5,438 bases of DNA from Gemmatimonadota bacterium. Its GTDB lineage: Bacteria; Gemmatimonadota; Gemmatimonadetes; Gemmatimonadales; Gemmatimonadaceae. Positions 1-5,438 of this stretch are shown here, one piece after another. The notes below the pieces were generated by a model. The model worked only from the letters and a program-made list of their open reading frames with translations. It was not told the origin of the DNA and did no database searches. Both the position numbers and the translations under genes were made by a program. Each line of letters begins with the position of its first letter. Positions within the stretch are counted from its first letter, which is position 1. The stretch spans positions 1 through 5,438 of the forward strand of contig JAQBQC010000253.1 in the NCBI GenBank assembly GCA_028287205.1, given 5' to 3'.

Positions 1-1788
1 CTCGATGTGCAGATGCAGGATGCATCGGGGCGCGATGTCACCGGACAGCCTGAAGTCTGGAGCACGAGTGATTCCTCCATCGCAACTGTGTCCAGCGCCG
101 GGGTGGTCACCGCGCACACACTCGGCAGCGCGAAGATATTCGTCGCGTCGGGGCTGCAGAGCGCGTACGCCGATGTGAGCGTGTCGAACGCTCCGGCGGT
201 GCCGCACTGGGTGTCGGTGTCTCCGGCCACGGTGCAGCTCTCCGTGCGAGCGACGCTTCCCCTGTTCGCCTCCGTCACGGATGCGAGCAACCATGTCGTC
301 GCAGACGTGCCCGTCACGTGGAGTAGCTCGAACCCGGCGCTTGCAACCGTCGACACCAGCGGAAACATCACCGGCGTGGCGCAGGGAACGCTGAGCATCA
401 TTGCGCACGTAGGCACCAATCAGGCGACCACGCAGCTTCGCGTCGTGGCCTCATCGGCTCCGGGCACCGCTCCGGCGCCACCGCCGGGGCCCGTGCCGCC
501 GCCACCTCCTCCGATCACACCACCGCCGTCGAGTGGCTCGCTGTACAGCACGTACAGCGCGACGTCGCCGCATTGGACGCACATCAGCACGATGATGACG
601 GACTTCTACTACGCGTGGAATCCCGCCGAGCGCCAGTGGGCAGGACAGCACTACGATTTCGCGATGTCAGGCACGGGCTCGGAGTGGCGCCGCGTGAATG
701 CGACGGTCGGCCACCTGCCATACGCGCTCGAGTGGACGGTGATCATTACGGGCACGCGCCCAGGGTCGCTCACCACCGGATACTACAACGACATGGTCGC
801 GTGGTATCAGGCGCATACGTCGTACAATTTCGAGAACGCATTCCTCCACATCGGCGGCACCGCGCGTGACTCGGCGCACCGCAAGGTCGTGCGGATCTGG
901 GACTCGCAGCGCTGGGTGATCAATCCGGCGGACGAGGGTGCCCGGCTCTATCAGGTCGACCGATTCCAGCGCATCACGGCGAACGAAGGCGGCGCCTTCG
1001 TGGACGAGGCATCGTCGGACATGACGAACAACACTGCCGGCAGCATGGAATTTCCCGCGGCCTCGGATTTCGAGGCCCCTCAGACTGCGACCTTCGCCGC
1101 GATCAAGCGGGGAATCGGAAGCAAGACGCTGATGCTCAACACCGCGGAGTACACGAGGGCCTTCGATCGTGCAAACGCGATCGCTGCCGGCGCCGCACAC
1201 CTCGAGCGTTTGAACAACCCGCTCTTCTCCGGCACCGCGCAAACCTGGCAGTGGGTGGAGGGATTGACGAGCCAGGGCGTGCTCGTGGATTTCGTGAATC
1301 TGTACGATTCGCCCTATGTGAATACGATTGCCTGGTTTCCGCACGGCAACTCGGCGACACCCGCAGGGCGCATGAAGATGTGGGAGCTTGCGAGCTACTA
1401 CATGATCGTCTCATCCACGCCGCAGAATCTGACGCTGCAGCTGGAGAACTCGTGGAACTCGCCCTACTCCTCGATGTGGCTCCGTGCACAGGAAGCGAAC
1501 GTCGGGCATCCGCTAGGCGCACGCGTGCTCGCGTCACGCGGCACGGACCCGCAGGGACAGGCGTACGCCCTGTACACCCGCGACATGGATCGCGCGCTCG
1601 TGATCATGCGAGTGAATCAGGGATGGGGATCGCACGTCTACACCGACGGCACCGCAGTGACGATTCCGCTTCCGACCACTGATCAGTGGGTGCCGTTGAA
1701 CGCCGATGGCACGCTGGGCTCGCCAGTCACGAGCGTCACGCTTCGCAACGTCGAGGCGGCGATACTCATCAAGAAGAGCCGTCTGTAG
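1..1788 (+). CDS. Secreted BIG2-domain protein with C-terminal glycoside-hydrolase-like domain (5' truncated)
   Basis: The reading frame is open from base 1 (Leu-Asp-Val...), so the true start and any signal peptide lie upstream; 595 residues are visible. Two BIG2 (bacterial Ig-like) domains come first, about residues 1-61 and 69-148, with the usual 'TWSSSNPALATVD..G.ITGVAQG' pattern. A proline-rich linker follows (bases about 454-540), then a domain of about 415 residues rich in Trp and Tyr. The stretch WVINPADEGARLYQVDRFQR followed by GGAFVDEASSD resembles the 'G.F.D' strand end of hypothetical TIM-barrel glycoside hydrolases (GHL15/GH114-like group). Asp335/Glu336, and Glu420 in WQWVEG, are candidate catalytic carboxylates. 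The last 85 residues look like a C-terminal beta-sandwich (ALYTRDMDRALVIMRVNQG ... VEAAILIKK). The likely role is extracellular or surface-attached polysaccharide processing. BIG2 is well supported; the hydrolase assignment rests on motif resemblance and the substrate is unknown. Confidence 0.8.
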   Translation, partial: LDVQMQDASGRDVTGQPEVWSTSDSSIATVSSAGVVTAHTLGSAKIFVASGLQSAYADVSVSNAPAVPHWVSVSPATVQLSVRATLPLFASVTDASNHVVADVPVTWSSSNPALATVDTSGNITGVAQGTLSIIAHVGTNQATTQLRVVASSAPGTAPAPPPGPVPPPPPPITPPPSSGSLYSTYSATSPHWTHISTMMTDFYYAWNPAERQWAGQHYDFAMSGTGSEWRRVNATVGHLPYALEWTVIITGTRPGSLTTGYYNDMVAWYQAHTSYNFENAFLHIGGTARDSAHRKVVRIWDSQRWVINPADEGARLYQVDRFQRITANEGGAFVDEASSDMTNNTAGSMEFPAASDFEAPQTATFAAIKRGIGSKTLMLNTAEYTRAFDRANAIAAGAAHLERLNNPLFSGTAQTWQWVEGLTSQGVLVDFVNLYDSPYVNTIAWFPHGNSATPAGRMKMWELASYYMIVSSTPQNLTLQLENSWNSPYSSMWLRAQEANVGHPLGARVLASRGTDPQGQAYALYTRDMDRALVIMRVNQGWGSHVYTDGTAVTIPLPTTDQWVPLNADGTLGSPVTSVTLRNVEAAILIKKSRL

Positions 1789-1791
1789 AGA

Positions 1792-2976
1792 TCAGTCGCC
1801 GAGGAACTCGCCCACCGGGGCGAGCGTCTCGATGTGATCGCAGAGAATCTTGAGGGTTGCGAGCAACGGGACGGCGATGAACGCGCCGGCCACGCCCCAT
1901 ATCTCCCACCAGAGAATCAACCCCATCAGAATCGCGACGGGGTTGAGCGTGAGCCGGCGGCCGAGCAGCATCGGTGTGAGCACGTACGCCTGGAGCAGAT
2001 TGATCGCCAGATAGCTCGCAGGAACCGCGATGATGTGGCCCACGCCCTCGAAGGTGGACAGCGCGGCGAGCGTGAGCACGCCCACCATGACGAGCGCGCC
2101 CAGGTAGGGGACGAACTCGAGAAAGAACACGAGTACTCCCCAGAGTACCGGATTGGGCATCCCGAGCGCCCACATCACAGCCGAGACGACCAGCGCCTCG
2201 ATCACGTTGATGAGCGTGACCGTGGACAGGTACATCGAGATGGAGGTCTCGGTCTCGCGCGCGATCGCGACCGCTTTTTTCTTGTCGCGAAATTCCGGCA
2301 GCATTTTCGTGAGCTTCTGCAGGAACAGATCGCCGGACGCGAGCAGGAAATAGAGAAGCACCAGCGTCTCGAGCGCGCCAGCGAGAAATGTCGCCGAAGT
2401 CGAGAGGACGCGATCCATGAACGACGGTCCCGCGAGCGTCACTTCCTGCGGGCGCGGTGCGCCGCTCGTCGACGTAGCGGCACGCGCCATCTGATCGGCG
2501 GACTTCGTCACCTGCTCCACCGGGCGCCGGAGCTTTCGGATCTTCATGTTGGCGGTGGCGACCGTCTGCGGGGCTTTCGCGATCCACGCCTGCGCCGGAT
2601 CGGCGAGGAAGTAGCCGCCGATTCCTACGGCGGCGACGATGGAGAGCACGACGAGAGCGGCCCCCACCGGCTCCGGAATGCGCGCGCGCTTGAGCGTTCG
2701 CACGAAAGGGCTGAGGAGAAGATTGAGCAGCAGCCCGAAGGTGACGGGAAGAAAGAAGGCACGTGCGAAGTACAACGTGTAGAACAACGCGATGACGAGC
2801 AGCAGAATGCCCGCGAGCGAGCGCACTGCGGGCTGCTCACTCGCGCTCTGGAGATTCTCGATATTGGGCGGCTGAACCTCGCCAGGCGGCGCTGGGGCGG
2901 TGGACGCGGACGGCGTGGGCTCGTTGCGGCGCGAGAATTCGGAATCCAGCTCTTCGGCCGGCGGGGGGGCGGTCAT
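1792..2976 (-). CDS. AI-2E family transporter (PerM/TqsA-like membrane protein)
   Basis: A 394-residue integral membrane protein of the AI-2E transporter family (PF01594, formerly UPF0118). The first 50 residues are a hydrophilic, Pro/Ser/Glu-rich tail, presumably cytoplasmic. Hydrophobic segments lie near residues 53-92 (two helices), 103-124, 195-213, 251-272, 276-303, 312-334 and 342-376. Between the third and fourth lies the family's typical polar stretch (about 125-190). Family signatures are VFFLEFVPYLGALV (283-296) and the C-terminal PMLLGRRLTLNPVAILMG...WGVAGAFIAVPLLATLK block. Length is normal. Family members have been linked to AI-2 export (TqsA) and to sodium/proton antiport, so the name does not fix the substrate. 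The ATG at 2976 has no clear Shine-Dalgarno upstream. It diverges from marR across 107 bp, and its stop lies 3 bp from the convergent stop of the upstream surface protein. Confidence 0.93.
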   Translation of the reverse strand: MTAPPPAEELDSEFSRRNEPTPSASTAPAPPGEVQPPNIENLQSASEQPAVRSLAGILLLVIALFYTLYFARAFFLPVTFGLLLNLLLSPFVRTLKRARIPEPVGAALVVLSIVAAVGIGGYFLADPAQAWIAKAPQTVATANMKIRKLRRPVEQVTKSADQMARAATSTSGAPRPQEVTLAGPSFMDRVLSTSATFLAGALETLVLLYFLLASGDLFLQKLTKMLPEFRDKKKAVAIARETETSISMYLSTVTLINVIEALVVSAVMWALGMPNPVLWGVLVFFLEFVPYLGALVMVGVLTLAALSTFEGVGHIIAVPASYLAINLLQAYVLTPMLLGRRLTLNPVAILMGLILWWEIWGVAGAFIAVPLLATLKILCDHIETLAPVGEFLGD

Positions 2977-3083
2977 GGCGTCAATCTATGCACGATCCCC
3001 GCCAGCGGGCTCGGGCGGCTTGAGCAGCAACGGGAGCTCCTTCTCGCGGCGGACGCAAAGCTTTCGCTATCTTCCGCTTCGCC

Positions 3084-3560
3084 ATGGCCTCCGATCCGGT
3101 ACTCTCCGACGACGATCAGAACGCGGCACTCAAGCTCTGGGTGGTGCTGAGTCGCGCGCACGAGGCGGTGGCGGAAATGGCCAAGCGCGACGTCGAGCGC
3201 GGAGAGCTGTCGCTCACGGAATTCGCCGTGATGGAGGAGCTCTTTCACAAAGGCGACCTCTCCGCCGGCGAGGTGAGCAAGCGCGTGCTGCTGCGCAGCG
3301 GCAGCCTCACCTATGTGATCGACAAGCTCGTCGAGCGAGGGTTGATCAAGCGGAGAGTGTGCGAGGCGGACAAGCGCCGGACCTATCTGCAGCTCACAGC
3401 GCCTGGGAATGCGCTGATGCGGCGGATCTGGCCGGGGCATGCGGCGGTGATCGAGCTGGCGACGAGCGGGCTGACGCTGGCCGAGAAGCGGTCGGCGGCG
3501 CGGCTGATCAAGAAGATGGGGCTGCATGCAGAGCTCGTTGGGGGTCCGGGAACTAAATAG
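3084..3560 (+). CDS. MarR-family transcriptional repressor, MhqR-like
   Basis: A 158-residue winged-helix regulator of normal MarR length. An N-terminal dimerisation helix (about 13-38) leads into LSLTEFAVMEELFHKG (43-57), then the recognition region LLRSGSLTYVIDKLVERGLIKR (69-90), and the wing ending in ADKRRTYLQLTAPG (95-108), which holds the DNA-contacting Asp-x-Arg-Arg. C-terminal helices (109-150) complete the dimer interface. The pattern EFAVMEELFHKG, SGSLTYVIDKL and a Cys just before the wing arginines recalls MhqR-type regulators, which respond to quinones and other electrophiles. Cys93 is the only cysteine. The ATG at 3084 lacks a visible Shine-Dalgarno, but the protein start fits the family. 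The next gene, yceI, lies 55 bp downstream on the same strand with a palindromic operator between, so yceI is the probable main target. MarR membership is firm; the MhqR-like subgroup and its ligand are inferred. Confidence 0.93.
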   Translation: MASDPVLSDDDQNAALKLWVVLSRAHEAVAEMAKRDVERGELSLTEFAVMEELFHKGDLSAGEVSKRVLLRSGSLTYVIDKLVERGLIKRRVCEADKRRTYLQLTAPGNALMRRIWPGHAAVIELATSGLTLAEKRSAARLIKKMGLHAELVGGPGTK

Positions 3561-3570
3561 GGGTGAATTA

Positions 3571-3584
3571 TCTTGAATTCAAGA
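3571..3584. promoter_or_regulatory. Perfect 14-bp palindrome, probable MarR/MhqR-type operator for yceI
   Basis: TCTTGAATTCAAGA is its own reverse complement and sits 10 bp after the marR stop and 31 bp before the yceI ATG. The wider 18-mer at 3569-3586 matches the Bacillus MhqR box, recalled as TATCTCGAATTCGAGATA, at 15 of 18 positions, and two of the three differences are symmetric (C to T and G to A), preserving dyad symmetry. TATCTT at 3569-3574 could act as a -10 element overlapped by the site; TTGAAT at 3573-3578 could instead be a -35. No convincing partner element is visible for either, so the promoter itself is unresolved. Binding by the adjacent MarR protein would repress yceI. No similar site is seen in front of marR. 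Confidence 0.7.
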
Positions 3585-3604
3585 GATCTTCACACACGAT
3601 ACCC

Positions 3605-3608
3605 GGAG
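3605..3608 (+). promoter_or_regulatory. Shine-Dalgarno of yceI
   Basis: GGAG lies 7 nt before the ATG at 3616 and fixes that start. It implies a leader on the yceI transcript, which favours a promoter inside or upstream of the palindrome rather than right next to the gene. Confidence 0.75.
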
Positions 3609-3615
3609 CACACCC

Positions 3616-4167
3616 ATGGCGACCACCCAAGCACCCGCAACGAGCAGCACCTGGAAGATCGATCCCAGCCATTCGAACGTCGAGTTTGCAGTCAAGCACC
3701 TCATGATCAGCACCGTGAAGGGACACTTCGCCGACGTCGAAGGTGAGATCGTGATCGCGAATGGCGATCCATCACGCTCGTCCGTGAGCGCGACGCTCAA
3801 GGCTGCGAGCATCGACACGCGCACCGGGCAGCGCGACGACCACCTCCGCAGCGCCGACTTCCTCGATGCGGCGAACTTTCCGGAGATCACGTTCAAGAGC
3901 ACGCGAATCGCCGGCGACGACTCTGAGTTCAAGGTGATTGGCAACCTCACGATCCGCGGCGTGACGCGCGAGATCACGCTCGAGGCCACCAACGAGGGAT
4001 CGGGAAAGGATCCGTGGGGTGGAGAGCGCATCGGCTTCAGCGCGAAGACGAAGCTCGACCGCCGCGATTTCGGGCTCACGTGGAACCAGGCGATCGAGAG
4101 CGGCGGCGTAGTCGTCGGCCACGAGCTGAAGGTCTCCATCGAGATCGAGGCCGTGAAGCAGGGCTAG
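3616..4167 (+). CDS. YceI-family polyisoprenoid-binding protein (cytoplasmic form)
   Basis: A 183-residue YceI-like domain protein (PF04264), a lipocalin-like beta-barrel known in relatives to bind long isoprenoid chains such as those of quinones. Signatures are WKIDPSHSNVEFAVKHLMIS.VKG.F (13-38), IDTRTGQRDDHLRSADFLDA..FPEITF (66-93), GNLTIRGVTREI (109-120) and GFSAKTKLDRRDFGLTWN (140-157), with the closing VGHELKVSIEIEA (167-179). There is no signal peptide: the N-terminus MATTQAPATSST is polar, so this is the cytoplasmic rather than the periplasmic type. A GGAG site 7 nt upstream supports the start. It follows marR by 55 bp with a palindromic operator between, and ends before a strong hairpin. 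The family call is secure. The precise function of soluble YceI proteins (isoprenoid carriage, stress protection) is not settled. Confidence 0.95.
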   Translation: MATTQAPATSSTWKIDPSHSNVEFAVKHLMISTVKGHFADVEGEIVIANGDPSRSSVSATLKAASIDTRTGQRDDHLRSADFLDAANFPEITFKSTRIAGDDSEFKVIGNLTIRGVTREITLEATNEGSGKDPWGGERIGFSAKTKLDRRDFGLTWNQAIESGGVVVGHELKVSIEIEAVKQG

Positions 4168-4193
4168 CTCGGCGAGGTTTGCAATACAAAATG

Positions 4194-4223
4194 ACGAAGG
4201 CCGCCTTTCGGGGCGGCCTTCGT
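4194..4223. terminator. Hairpin terminator shared by convergent yceI and mmcQ-like genes
   Basis: A 12-bp perfect stem pairs ACGAAGGCCGCC (4194-4205) with GGCGGCCTTCGT (4212-4223) around a 6-nt loop. It lies 26 bp after the yceI stop and 15 bp after the convergent gene's stop. Read on the minus strand it is followed by CATTTTG, a modest U tract; read on the plus strand no U run follows. It is therefore a better intrinsic terminator for the minus-strand gene, and probably slows or ends yceI transcription as well. Confidence 0.85.
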
Positions 4224-4238
4224 GCATCCAGCGCGCGT

Positions 4239-4622
4239 CTAGCGCACGTCGAGCATCGCGGCGATGCGTTTGGGAGCCGTGAGGAGATATGCGTCGCGGA
4301 GCAGCTCCGTCACCGTTTTCCAGTTCGGACGCCGATCGAGTCGAATGCCGAGCCATCCTTTCGGGCCAACGTAGGGCGGCGCGAAGTATCGAAGCGCATC
4401 CTCGTGGACGAGCATGTCCTGGATGAGATGCGTCGACTTCACCCAGACGGATGGTCTCCCGGCGCCGTGGTGATTCTCGGACGCTGCGTACATGGCGAAG
4501 ATCTTGTTCTTGACGCGAAACGTGGGCTCGCCCCAGGCCTCGACCTCGTGCGCTTCGGGCAGGGCGAGACAGAGCTCGCGCAGTCGGTCGATCGGGAGGC
4601 TCGAGGCTGGCTTTTTCGGCAT
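4239..4622 (-). CDS. MmcQ/YjbR family protein
   Basis: A 127-residue protein of the MmcQ/YjbR family (PF04237), a small CyaY-like alpha/beta fold often described as DNA-binding-like, with no established role. Signatures are LCLALPEAHEVEAWGEPTFRVKNKIFAMY (17-45), with the conserved Pro-Glu-Ala, Gly and Lys-Ile-Phe, then APPYVGPKGWLGIRLD (81-96) and the closing VTELLRDAYLLTAPKRIAAML (104-124). The ATG at 4622 gives MPKKPASSLPIDRLRELC and a normal family length. The frame stays open to a TTG at 4697, but those 25 extra residues are Arg-rich and not family-like. No Shine-Dalgarno precedes the ATG; the stretch just upstream is pyrimidine-rich (CCCTCCACCCTTCCC). It converges on yceI across a shared hairpin and diverges from the downstream lipoprotein gene. 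It looks like a single-gene unit. Confidence 0.9.
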   Translation of the reverse strand: MPKKPASSLPIDRLRELCLALPEAHEVEAWGEPTFRVKNKIFAMYAASENHHGAGRPSVWVKSTHLIQDMLVHEDALRYFAPPYVGPKGWLGIRLDRRPNWKTVTELLRDAYLLTAPKRIAAMLDVR

Positions 4623-4764
4623 ATCGGGAAGGGTGGAGGGACGACGTCGGAGCTTAACACGAAGGGCCCGCCGCGTGGTGGCTTGAAGGGGAGGCAAATC
4701 GTCTTCTTCGCAGCGGCAACTCGAAGCGCCGACCGCGGCCCGAGCGTCTCGCCACCCAGAAGTC

Positions 4765-4768
4765 GAGG
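4765..4768 (+). promoter_or_regulatory. Shine-Dalgarno of the propeller lipoprotein
   Basis: GAGG lies 5 nt before the ATG at 4774. It supports that start, which also gives a correct lipoprotein signal peptide. The 151 bp between this gene and the divergent mmcQ-like gene show no clear -35/-10 pair. Confidence 0.55.
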
Positions 4769-4773
4769 TCCTG

Positions 4774-5438
4774 ATGGAGCTGCGCTCTTTCGTGCGCTAC
4801 GCGACGGTGTTGGCGAGTGTGCCGGCGATCGTTGCGTGCGGCAATCGTGAAGTCGGGACCGCAGCTGGCAGCAGTGCGCTCGTTGTCGTGGTGAATACGC
4901 CGATCGCTCGCGCGGCCGCCGTCGCGATCCACGGCCCGGCCGCGAGCACCATGCGCGTTGCGGCCACGGACACCCTGCGCGGGCTAACCGCCGGAGAATA
5001 TCTGGCGCGGGCCGAAGATGCGGCGGCGGCCGATTCGATCGTCAGCCCCGTGCTCACCGGCGTCATGTCCGACAGCGCGCTCCTCCTCGCCGACGGCGAG
5101 ACAAAAACCTTCACCGGCACCTACGCGATCCGCGGAGGCTCGGGCGCGCTGTGGGTGGGGAAGTGGGGGCGAGCGAATCTCGCAGAGGGATTCACGTCGC
5201 CGCAGCTCGCCGCCGCGGGGACCGTCGCGGCGGCGGACACGATCGGAGCGGCGTCCGCCGATCTCACGACTGCCGGCACCGCGTTCGATTCCGCTGGCAA
5301 CCTGTGGGTGACGGACTACATCAATCAGGAGATCCACAAGTACACGCCGGCGCAGCTCGCGAGCGGAGCATCGACGCCATCTGTCACGATCTCCACGCAG
5401 AAGGAGCCGTGGGGGATCGCGTTCGACGCGCGCGGCAA
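4774..5438 (+). CDS. Lipoprotein with NHL-like beta-propeller repeats (3' truncated)
   Basis: An uninterrupted frame runs from ATG 4774 off the window end (221 full codons visible). The N-terminus MELRSFVRYATVLASVPAIVACGN is a lipoprotein signal: a basic start, a hydrophobic stretch and the lipobox Ile-Val-Ala-Cys with Cys22 as the lipidated residue. Residues about 35-118 resemble a small beta-sandwich of the PEGA or carboxypeptidase-regulatory kind (VVVVNTPIARAAAVAIHGP ... LRGLTAGEYLARAED ... LLLADGETKTFTGTYAI). From about 123 propeller repeats begin: ALWVGKWGRANLAEGFTSPQL, then GTAFDSAGNLWVTDYINQEIHKYTPAQL, then a third start at GIAFDARG. The AFD..GNLWV plus QLA.(S/A)G pattern is typical of NHL/SMP-30-like propellers. 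It is probably anchored in the outer membrane or periplasm with a binding role; no catalytic residues can be judged from this fragment. The frame and lipobox are clear; the ligand is unknown. Confidence 0.85.
   Translation, partial: MELRSFVRYATVLASVPAIVACGNREVGTAAGSSALVVVVNTPIARAAAVAIHGPAASTMRVAATDTLRGLTAGEYLARAEDAAAADSIVSPVLTGVMSDSALLLADGETKTFTGTYAIRGGSGALWVGKWGRANLAEGFTSPQLAAAGTVAAADTIGAASADLTTAGTAFDSAGNLWVTDYINQEIHKYTPAQLASGASTPSVTISTQKEPWGIAFDARG

Noticed and set aside
454..540. Proline-codon-rich stretch considered as a DNA repeat
   Set aside because: The pattern is explained by a coding Pro-rich linker; no regular nucleotide unit.
667..1344. Minus-strand open frame of 225 codons inside the surface protein gene
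   Set aside because: Arg/Val/His-rich shadow of the sense frame with no recognisable motif.
3057..3064. AAAGCTTT palindrome upstream of marR, considered as an autoregulatory operator
   Set aside because: Only 8 bp, not extended by flanking bases and unlike the palindrome in front of yceI.
1834..3150. Long plus-strand open frame (438 codons) opposite the transporter
   Set aside because: It is antisense to a clear transporter gene, is dominated by Arg, Glu, Gln and His with no domain, and runs across the intergenic region into marR; it is a by-product of high GC codon use.
4623..4697. Upstream TTG start for the MmcQ/YjbR gene
   Set aside because: It would add 25 Arg/Pro-rich residues outside the family domain; the ATG at 4622 gives the usual length.
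4014..4850. Plus-strand open frame of 278 codons spanning the yceI end, the terminator and the mmcQ-like gene
   Set aside because: It crosses a strong hairpin and is antisense to a recognised MmcQ/YjbR gene; composition is not protein-like.

Overview
This 5.4 kb window is GC-rich bacterial DNA with densely packed genes on both strands. The combination of BIG2 (Ig-like) surface protein, proline-rich linker, NHL-type propeller lipoprotein and a mix of genes with and without Shine-Dalgarno sites would fit an environmental Gemmatimonadota-like (or acidobacterial/myxobacterial-like) chromosome. That assignment is inference from style only. No mobile element, tRNA, rRNA or CRISPR array is visible.

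Layout: (1) 1-1788 (+), the 3' part of a secreted modular protein: two BIG2 domains, a proline-rich linker and a large C-terminal domain resembling putative TIM-barrel glycoside hydrolases. (2) 1792-2976 (-), an AI-2E/PerM/TqsA family membrane transporter, convergent with the first gene and only 3 bp from it. (3) 3084-3560 (+), a MarR-family repressor, closest in feel to MhqR, divergent from the transporter. (4) 3616-4167 (+), a cytoplasmic YceI-family lipid-binding protein. (5) 4239-4622 (-), a small MmcQ/YjbR-family protein, convergent with yceI and separated from it by a strong hairpin terminator. (6) 4774 to the window end (+), the start of a lipoprotein with an NHL-like beta-propeller repeat, truncated by the window edge.

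The most informative relationship is the marR-yceI pair. The 55 bp between them hold a perfect 14-bp palindrome (TCTTGAATTCAAGA) that closely matches the Bacillus MhqR operator as I recall it, and the regulator has a single cysteine in its wing next to the DNA-contacting arginines. This suggests a small electrophile/quinone-responsive switch controlling an isoprenoid-binding YceI protein. The other genes look like independent transcription units. I see no multi-gene novel system beyond this, but the modular surface enzyme and the marR/yceI circuit deserve a second look.
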